Source of the DNA: Ananas comosus
Lineage: Eukaryota > Streptophyta > Magnoliopsida > Poales > Bromeliaceae
NCBI RefSeq assembly: GCF_001540865.1
Contig: NC_033638.1
Coordinates: 3,673,626 to 3,737,625, forward strand
DNA length: 64,000 bases
Direction: 5' to 3'
Shown here in pieces: positions 57,801-64,000 of this stretch. The notes under the pieces are model-generated. The model did not search any database. It worked only from the letters and a program-made list of their open reading frames with translations, and was not told where the DNA came from. The position numbers and the translations under genes were made by a program. The first letter of the stretch is position 1; every line of letters begins with the position of its first letter.

Positions 57801-59421
57801 TATATATATAGTATTAATATATATAATATATATACATATATATATCGTTGATATAAAGTGTTGAGCCTTGCACCCTATTTATATCTGCATTCCTTACTGT
57901 CAGTTAATTTTCTATTGATATCCATGGTTAGGATTAGAGTTGACTTATCTGTTCACTATATCTGTGATTTGTTGGCGCGTTCCCCCTATTTTGATATCAT
58001 GCACCTATTGCGGTCGAGTTGCTACATGTTCTGATCTATGTCTGTGATTTGGTGGCTGCGTTCCCATTTGCATATATACACTATTCGGTCGAGTTGCCTA
58101 CAGTTCTATCTTGACATACGTAGCCGATTAGTTGCTGATGGGCCTATACAGGTCGGTGTGCCCTGAGGGGCCTGGGATTGTCGGTAGGTTGCCGATGGTG
58201 ACTTTGAGCATACTACATGATCCACTGCACGTACGCATTTTCACGAAACACGGACAGCGATCTGATTCCCAGCGCAAGAGGGTGTTCTTTTCCGGAAAAT
58301 GGTTGGAATTTTGGGCCAACCCGCTGAGCCCAGGGGCTTTTTGCGAGGGATATGCTTCTGACCCTAGGGGCTTCATTGCGAAGTGGTCAGGTACATGTTT
58401 CTGACCCAGGGCGCTTCATTTGCGAGGGTCAGGAACAGGTTGCAGCCAGCTGTGGCATGGCACTGAGGTCCTCGACACAATTAGGCGCGAGATTGGGTAT
58501 TTGTGAGGTGTATCGTCAGTTGACGCATGCATACAGTAGCTGTAGTGTTTATTCCCAGTAATCCTCTATCTGTTTATTGTTAGTTACTGTTTATTTACTC
58601 TGGGCATCTATACTTGTCAGGCTCTCTTACATATCTCTTCGTTTACTATTTTTCACTATGATTTTATGACCCGTACTGTTGTTAGCATCTCCCTGATCGT
58701 GGTGAGTACTCCTCTGCCTCATCGCGCGGTACCCACTGGCAGGGCAGACATGTTTAGATGTTCTCCACCTCCCCACCATTTTTCAGGTATCGCAGGCGAA
58801 TGGCTATTGTCAGAGAGAGTGAGCATCGGTACGCTATCGGTCGTTAGATGCTTTCCGACCGTCAAGGTTTATTTCGGTTTATTGTTACCCTTATTATTTA
58901 TTTTGATATAGAGCTTAGGTTGACTTATATGGGTTTCAGTATTTTTATTAGTCATTTGAATATGTGGATTTTTCATGAATTGTATTATAAAAGGATTTTG
59001 AATTTTTGGTAATAATATAAAGGTTTTCTACCCCTTCGTGGTACGTTATGTTTAAATGATATATAAGGTTTCAGTGTGTAAGGGATACAGTTTCAAAGAA
59101 TTTTCGTGGATTTCTGTTTAACACATCTCTTTGAATGCTAAAACTGTTGATGTGAATGGCGAATGTGATGAATGATAGTTTATCTTATATATTCAGTTCT
59201 TAGTTGTTGTATTTCTCTGGTTTGTACTTTTGTATTGTGCGACGTCTTGTGCAAAATACATGGGGAGACTCTTGTCTCGTTGTTGGAATTTAACAGTGGA
59301 TTTCCTTAGTATTTTGGCGATCTGCGCATTACCCTGGTCAGGTTTCAAAAAAATATTAATAAATATTTAACGTTTGCCATTTTGTTTTATAGACTTGAAA
59401 TGGATCTCCGGGGACGTGACA
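54801..59421 (+). mobile_element. Long solo LTR (4.6 kb), inside an M5 MITE
   Basis: TGTAAGGACTGAG...CCGGGGACGTGACA, with TAGTT at 54796-54800 and 59422-59426. No PBS, PPT or pol is inside. A GC-rich block (about 55680-56640) stands out, as does a short (TA)n tract at 57780-57845. Near the 3' end GCGACGTCTTGTGCAAAATA and GGGGAGACTCTTGTC correspond loosely to the GACGCCTTGGACGTACAG...ACTCTGTCC block of the other LTRs. It is the longest LTR here and belongs to its own family. Confidence 0.82.
55680..56640. other. GC-rich block inside the 4.6 kb LTR
   Basis: Sharply GC-richer than its surroundings, with CCGCCG/CGGCG words. Several overlapping open frames on both strands of 60-158 codons have low-complexity R/A/P-rich translations. 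I recognise no domain. It may be a transcribed leader of the LTR or a captured piece of a GC-rich host gene. Confidence 0.45.
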
Positions 59422-59728
59422 TAGTTTAGAAAATTCTTTAGACTATTCAGGAACAAGATTTATATCTCTAGATCTTGATTAAAAAATTCCTATGATCACT
59501 TTTTATAGAGGATATTCACCTTTTCAGCGTTTCATTTTATGCCCACTTGAATGGACAAGAGAACATATCGCAGAATATAGCATGATATTTGATATTCTAA
59601 TACTTCATGTTGGTATAGATCATTGTTCAAACGCCCGATTTGTCGATTTTGCGGCTCATCTATCGCAAAACAAATCGGGTGGCAACGGAGGCCTGTTTTG
59701 CTACCGATAGGTATTCCACAACTCAACT
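59422..59728. mobile_element. Right half of the M5 MITE
   Basis: TAGTTTAGAAAATTCTTTAG through TGCTACCGATAGGTATTCC and ACAACTCAACT, followed by (CT)n. It completes the copy begun at 54557, with small extra bases compared with 50000-50173. Confidence 0.78.
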
Positions 59729-59805
59729 CTCTCTCTCTCTTCTCTCTCTCATCTCTCATCTTCTCATCTCTATAATATATAAGTATTAATATATATATAT
59801 ATTAG

Positions 59806-60190
59806 TATAAGATGAGGCTACTATACTTCTGGAAGCACAGAGCCTTCCATGCTCCAGATTGTTTTTCATGTTGCGACTTTTCGAATCGTCAATCGGCTTT
59901 GTTAACTTGATTAGGAGGTATTTGAAGTACCTAAAAATAATTATGCGATTTTTGATATTATTTGCTCTAGTGAACGAAGAGGCTTCAAAATCAACAGCTG
60001 AAAATAAAAAACTTACAAAAGTGATAATATGAATTACAATTTTAGATTAAAGATATTGATCTTGTTTTATATAGTATAAAGAATTTTCTATCAAAATTTT
60101 ACGTGATTTGGATTTCTACCCGTTAAATTGCAACGGCTCATATAACGGCTCAAATAAAATTATTATTTTGAAGGCCCCTTACGATCACTA
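59806..60190. mobile_element. MITE, family M6, copy a, truncated by the gap
   Basis: From GATGAGGCTACTATACTTCT to ...CCCCTTACGATCACTA. It is nearly the same as 61138-61510, with scattered one-base differences. The right half is lost in the N run. Confidence 0.7.
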
Positions 60191-61116
60191 NNNNNNNNNN
60201 NNNNNNNNNNNNNNNNNNNNNNNNNNNNNNNNNNNNNNNNNNNNNNNNNNNNNNNNNNNNNNNNNNNNNNNNNNNNNNNNNNNNNNNNNNNNNNNNNNNN
60301 NNNNNNNNNNNNNNNNNNNNNNNNNNNNNNNNNNNNNNNNNNNNNNNNNNNNNNNNNNNNNNNNNNNNNNNNNNNNNNNNNNNNNNNNNNNNNNNNNNNN
60401 NNNNNNNNNNNNNNNNNNNNNNNNNNNNNNNNNNNNNNNNNNNNNNNNNNNNNNNNNNNNNNNNNNNNNNNNNNNNNNNNNNNNNNNNNNNNNNNNNNNN
60501 NNNNNNNNNNNNNNNNNNNNNNNNNNNNNNNNNNNNNNNNNNNNNNNNNNNNNNNNNNNNNNNNNNNNNNNNNNNNNNNNNNNNNNNNNNNNNNNNNNNN
60601 NNNNNNNNNNNNNNNNNNNNNNNNNNNNNNNNNNNNNNNNNNNNNNNNNNNNNNNNNNNNNNNNNNNNNNNNNNNNNNNNNNNNNNNNNNNNNNNNNNNN
60701 NNNNNNNNNNNNNNNNNNNNNNNNNNNNNNNNNNNNNNNNNNNNNNNNNNNNNNNNNNNNNNNNNNNNNNNNNNNNNNNNNNNNNNNNNNNNNNNNNNNN
60801 NNNNNNNNNNNNNNNNNNNNNNNNNNNNNNNNNNNNNNNNNNNNNNNNNNNNNNNNNNNNNNNNNNNNNNNNNNNNNNNNNNNNNNNNNNNNNNNNNNNN
60901 NNNNNNNNNNNNNNNNNNNNNNNNNNNNNNNNNNNNNNNNNNNNNNNNNNNNNNNNNNNNNNNNNNNNNNNNNNNNNNNNNNNNNNNNNNNNNNNNNNNN
61001 NNNNNNNNNNNNNNNNNNNNNNNNNNNNNNNNNNNNNNNNNNNNNNNNNNNNNNNNNNNNNNNNNNNNNNNNNNNNNNNNNNNNNNNNNNNNNNNNNNNN
61101 NNNNNNNNNNNNNNNN
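60191..61116. other. Assembly gap (926 N)
   Basis: No sequence information. Open frames drawn across it have no meaning. Both flanks are copies of the same MITE. Confidence 0.99.
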
Positions 61117-61129
61117 ATATATATATATA

Positions 61130-61672
61130 TATATTAAGAGATGAGGCTACTATACTTTGAAGCACAGAGGCCTTCCTGCTTCCAGATTGTTTTTCATGTT
61201 GCGACTTTTCGAATCGTCAATCGGCTTTGTTAACTTGATTAAGGATATTTGAGTACCTAGAAAATAATTATGCGATTTTTGATATTATTTGCTATAGTGA
61301 ACGAAGAGGCTTCAAAATCAACAGCTGAAAATAAAAATCTTACAAAAGTGATAATATGACCATTACAATTTTAGATTAAAGATATTGATCTTGTTTTATA
61401 TAGTATAAAGAATTTTCTATCAAAATTTTACGTGATTTGGATTTTCTACCGTTAAATTTGCAAAAGGCTCACTACGGCTAATAAAATTATTAATTTTGAG
61501 CCCCTTAGTCATTAGCAAATGATATCGAAAATCATAAATCTTTATTTTCTAGATTACTCAAATACTCTAGACTAAGCTTAACGGAGACGATCGACGATTC
61601 GGAAAGTGCAACGAAAAACGACCTGAAAGTACGGAAGGCTCATATTCTAGAAGCATAGTAGCTCGTATAAGA
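61130..61672. mobile_element. MITE, family M6, copy b, complete
   Basis: TAAGAGATGAGGCTACTATA to AAGCATAGTAGCTCGTATA, with long inverted arms (GCACAGAGGCCTTCCTGCTT against AAGTACGGAAGGCTCATATT). (TA)n on the left and (TA)n(GA)n on the right. Confidence 0.75.
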
Positions 61673-61673
61673 G

Positions 61674-61740
<67 letters not shown>

Positions 61741-61745
<5 letters not shown>

Positions 61746-61962
61746 CGGCTACTATACTATTGATAGTACCAAGCTTTTGGTACTATTGAGTTTTCTATCG
61801 TTAGATCTACCATTTGATCATTTCCACCTGTTAGATTATACTATTAAACCAACCACCCACTCAACCCTAGGAGACCATTATCATCCTAACCACACATCCT
61901 TTCATCCAACGGCCAAAAACTCAATAGTACCAAGGGCTTGGTACTATTGATAGTATAGTAGC
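61741..61962. mobile_element. MITE, family M3, copy d
   Basis: GAGTCCGGCTACTATACTA to TTGATAGTATAGTAGC, the best-preserved M3 inverted repeats here (ATTGATAGTACCAAGC and the complement of GGGCTTGGTACTATTGATAG). The core is in reverse orientation to copies a-c. Confidence 0.8.
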
Positions 61963-61984
61963 ATATATATATATATATATATAT

Positions 61985-62520
61985 AGCTAGGCTCCTATGC
62001 TTTCAAAAGTACAGAAGCCTCCGTACTTGTGAGTTGTTTTCAATAATAGGACATCTGATTTGGCGATCGGTTCCATCAGACATGATCTATGCTATTAGAA
62101 CTACCTAGAAACCAAATTTCATAAATTTTTGACTTTGTTTGTCTTATAACGAGTAGCCTCAAAATGAACGGCTGAAAATAAAAATCTCATAAAAAATAGT
62201 GATAAAGGACTCAAATTTCAAATCGAAAGTATTGGTCTTGCTATTGATGTTAAGTAGAATTTTCTATTAAATTTTTATCTAATTTGGATACTTCTACACC
62301 GTTGAACTTTAAAACGTGTCATCGGCCGTTAAAATAGTTATTTTTGAGACATTTTGATCACTTGGTAAATGATGTCAAAAAATTATAAAATTTGGTTTCT
62401 AAATAGTTCCAACATAGTAGATTATATTTAACGGAGCCGATCGTCGAATCGGATTTCCTATCATCGAAAACAACTTACAAGCACGGAGTTCTCCGTACTT
62501 TCGAAAATACAGTAGACTTA

Positions 62521-62523
<3 letters not shown>
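61985..62523. mobile_element. Long MITE, family M7, complete
   Basis: AGCTAGGCTCCTATGCTTTC to TACTTTCGAAAATACAGTAG, matching 17812-18300 in reverse. (TA)n tracts abut both ends. Confidence 0.78.
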
Positions 62524-62551
<28 letters not shown>

Positions 62552-62555
<4 letters not shown>

Positions 62556-62760
62556 TGAGCTAAAATACTTTTAGAAGCACCAACCCCTTGGTGCTTCTAA
62601 GTTTGTAGCCCTTGGATCTACTCCTTGATTACTAATAACCTTTAGATCAAATACTATTCTACCTACCACCACCTACCACCATCATCTCAACCTCACATCT
62701 CTCCATCTAATGGCTAAAAACTCAAAAGCACCACCCCCTTGGTGCTACCATGCTATATAT
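62552..62760. mobile_element. MITE, family M4, copy b
   Basis: AGAATTGAGCTAAAATACTT, then GCACCAACCCCTTGGTGCTT, to CACCACCCCCTTGGTGCTAC. The CCAAGGGGTTGG-type hairpin near the left end is a local palindrome. It runs directly into the tip of the next MITE. Confidence 0.72.
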
Positions 62761-62804
62761 ATAGTAGCCTAGTTCTATATATATATATAGAACTAGGCTA
62801 CTAT
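62761..62804. repeat. 44 bp perfect palindrome between MITE tips
   Basis: ATAGTAGCCTAGTTC, a TA-rich centre, and the exact complement GAACTAGGCTACTAT. It consists of two M3-type tips facing each other across (TA)n. Confidence 0.9.
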
Positions 62805-63016
62805 GCTATTAATAGCACCAAGTCATTGATGCTACTAAGTTTTTGGCCATTGGATTAAGAGATGTACTGTTAAGATGATGTGTGCCCCCTAGGGTTGAAT
62901 AGGTGGTTGGTTGAATAGTCTGATCTAACGGGTGAAAATAATCAAAATGGTAGATCTAATGGCAGAAAACTTGGTAGCACCAAGTGTTTCGTGCTATTAA
63001 CAGCATAGCAGCCGCA

Positions 63017-63017
<1 letters not shown>
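62788..63017. mobile_element. MITE, family M3, copy e
   Basis: AGAACTAGGCTACTATGCTA to TTAACAGCATAGCAGCCGCA. It shares the CCCCCTAGGGTTGAATAGG core with 16218-16444. (TA)n(GA)n follows at 63018-63094. Confidence 0.75.
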
Positions 63018-63094
<77 letters not shown>

Positions 63095-63099
<5 letters not shown>

Positions 63100-63506
63100 G
63101 GCTACTATACTATTATGAGTATAGAGCCCTTTGTACTCATAAGTTGTTTTCAATGTTAGGGTTTTCAAATCGACGATCCACACCGTTAAACATGGTCTAG
63201 AGTATTTGAAACTTCTAGAAAATAAATTTCGTAATTTTTCGAAATCATTATAAAGTCCATCAAGCGGGTATAAAATGGACGGTCAAAATCTAACGACATC
63301 CTAAAAATGGATGATCGGATCTTTCAATTTAAGATCGGTGTTATTGATCTTTATTTAGGCAGTGAATAGAATTTTCAATCAAAAATTCAACCTATTCCGA
63401 TTCTTTTACACCGTTAAACTAGCAAATATTCCATACCGGCCGTTAAAAATTGTCAATTTTGTAAGCTTTTGATCGTAGGGTAAATGATATCGAAAAATTA
63501 TAAAAT
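63095..63506. mobile_element. MITE, family M1, copy d, right-truncated
   Basis: AGTAGGGCTACTATACTATT to ...TCGAAAAATTATAAAAT, then one N at 63507 and (TA)n. It matches 14582-15000 closely. The missing right arm could be a real deletion or an assembly join at the N. Confidence 0.75.
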
Positions 63507-63520
63507 NATATATATATATA

Positions 63521-63549
63521 TAGATCTAGGCTAATATACTATTAATAAC
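63521..63549. mobile_element. Left tip of an M3-type MITE
   Basis: TAGATCTAGGCTAATATACT then ATTAATAAC, cut by the LTR that starts at 63550. Confidence 0.6.
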
Positions 63550-64000
63550 TGTCACGACCCCCGCGACCACCCGCCTATTTGGCCGAGGTCGCTGCGCCGA
63601 CAGCGCCGAACGGACAGGATTTCCCCTGTACTGCGGACAGAGTCTCCCCTGTACGTTCAAGGCATCGCAATCAATACAATACAAAGGTTCCAACCAAGAA
63701 CAGTATTCAACAAACAGATTGCATAAGAAAGGTATCAACAACATAACACGTCCTATGTTATTACATACATTCACATTCATTGGTTTTACATCACAATTCT
63801 CATTTGATTTCTTCCAAACACAATCTAGTTATTACAAATTTATTTACAAGTTTATACATTGTGTTCTTTTCATTCCCCATACCCCTAAGCTATGTCGACG
63901 GGGTACTACTAGCTCTGGTCTCTGGGTAGGGCGCTATCTATGGAGCTACGCCCTTTCCTCGCGCCGCCGCGCCGCTCACGTGCGAACCTGTACCCCCAAA
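63550..64000 (-). mobile_element. Gypsy-type LTR, family A, running off the window
   Basis: TGTCACGACCCC marks the minus-strand 3' end of an LTR. The ACTCTGTCCG-type block (GACAGAGTCTCCCCTGTACG, 63644-63663) and the AGGGCGCTATCTATGGAGCT segment match 48300-48700 in reverse. The left flank is ATAAC (63545-63549). The other end lies beyond 64000, so solo or full-length status is unknown. Confidence 0.8.

Noticed and set aside
54801..59421. A full-length element instead of a solo LTR
   Set aside because: I found no PBS, PPT or repeated ends within it, and the single TG...CA unit is bounded by TAGTT on both sides.
60108..61165. Open frames of more than 300 codons across 60191-61116
   Set aside because: They consist of unknown bases.

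Overview
This window reads as nuclear DNA of a flowering plant, most likely a monocot. It has a GC-rich, intron-free PPR gene, introns with GT-AG borders, plant-type LTR retrotransposons, plant MITEs and a decayed copy of a plastid gene. Some repeat families (ACCGGT-rich LTRs, a SINE ending in CTATCTCTC plus poly-A) remind me of pineapple-type genomes, but that is an impression and not a result. Real host coding sequence is confined to the first 14 kb. Everything to the right is transposable elements inserted into one another.

Left part (1-13.9 kb). Three minus-strand exons of a HUA2/HULK-like (ENHANCER OF AG-4) gene lie at 5648-7556. A diverged duplicate of the same exons lies at 1-651 and 3826-3960, split by a 3.2 kb solo LTR. 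A short repeat-rich stretch follows: a hAT-like element, an LTR remnant, an unexplained TATA-box promoter with a tandemly repeated leader, and a 342 bp hAT MITE with a perfect 8 bp target duplication. A P-class pentatricopeptide repeat (PPR) gene lies at 12049-13470 (minus).

Middle part (14-49 kb). A tract of MITE-like fold-back elements (14.2-18.9 kb), most bordered by (TA)n or (GA)n microsatellites, leads into one large nested structure. A Ty3/gypsy-type, apparently non-autonomous LTR retrotransposon (18964-48732, target duplication ATACT, PBS and PPT visible) sits inside one MITE copy. Its 5' LTR holds a solo LTR with GAAGC duplications, a second solo LTR with GGTTC duplications, a 5S-rRNA-derived Cassandra-like insertion, and a 124 bp tandem duplication. 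Its interior holds a Sirevirus-like Ty1/copia element on the minus strand (28453-43249, duplication ATTGT). That copia element carries gag, protease, integrase, reverse transcriptase, RNase H and an extra 3' reading frame; its integrase/RT junction is split by another solo LTR (35123-38551, duplication GTCTT), and a SINE has inserted in its 5' LTR. Insertion order can be read from the nesting.

Right part (49-64 kb). More MITEs follow. A 332 bp nuclear copy of plastid atpA, itself split by a 2.7 kb solo LTR (duplication TAGCT), lies between two MITEs. A 4.6 kb solo LTR (duplication TAGTT) splits another MITE. A 926-N assembly gap has nearly the same MITE sequence on both sides, and the window ends inside a further minus-strand LTR.

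Only the PPR gene looks intact, and even its N-terminus is uncertain. The HUA2-like exons are read correctly but lack their 5' part here. All transposon reading frames carry stops or frameshifts, several of which look like C-to-T changes. The recurring themes are removal of LTR elements by LTR-LTR recombination (six solo LTRs with target duplications), ACCGGT-centred palindromes shared by different LTR families, and a conserved GAACTAT/ATAGTTC hairpin near the 3' end of the gypsy-type LTRs.
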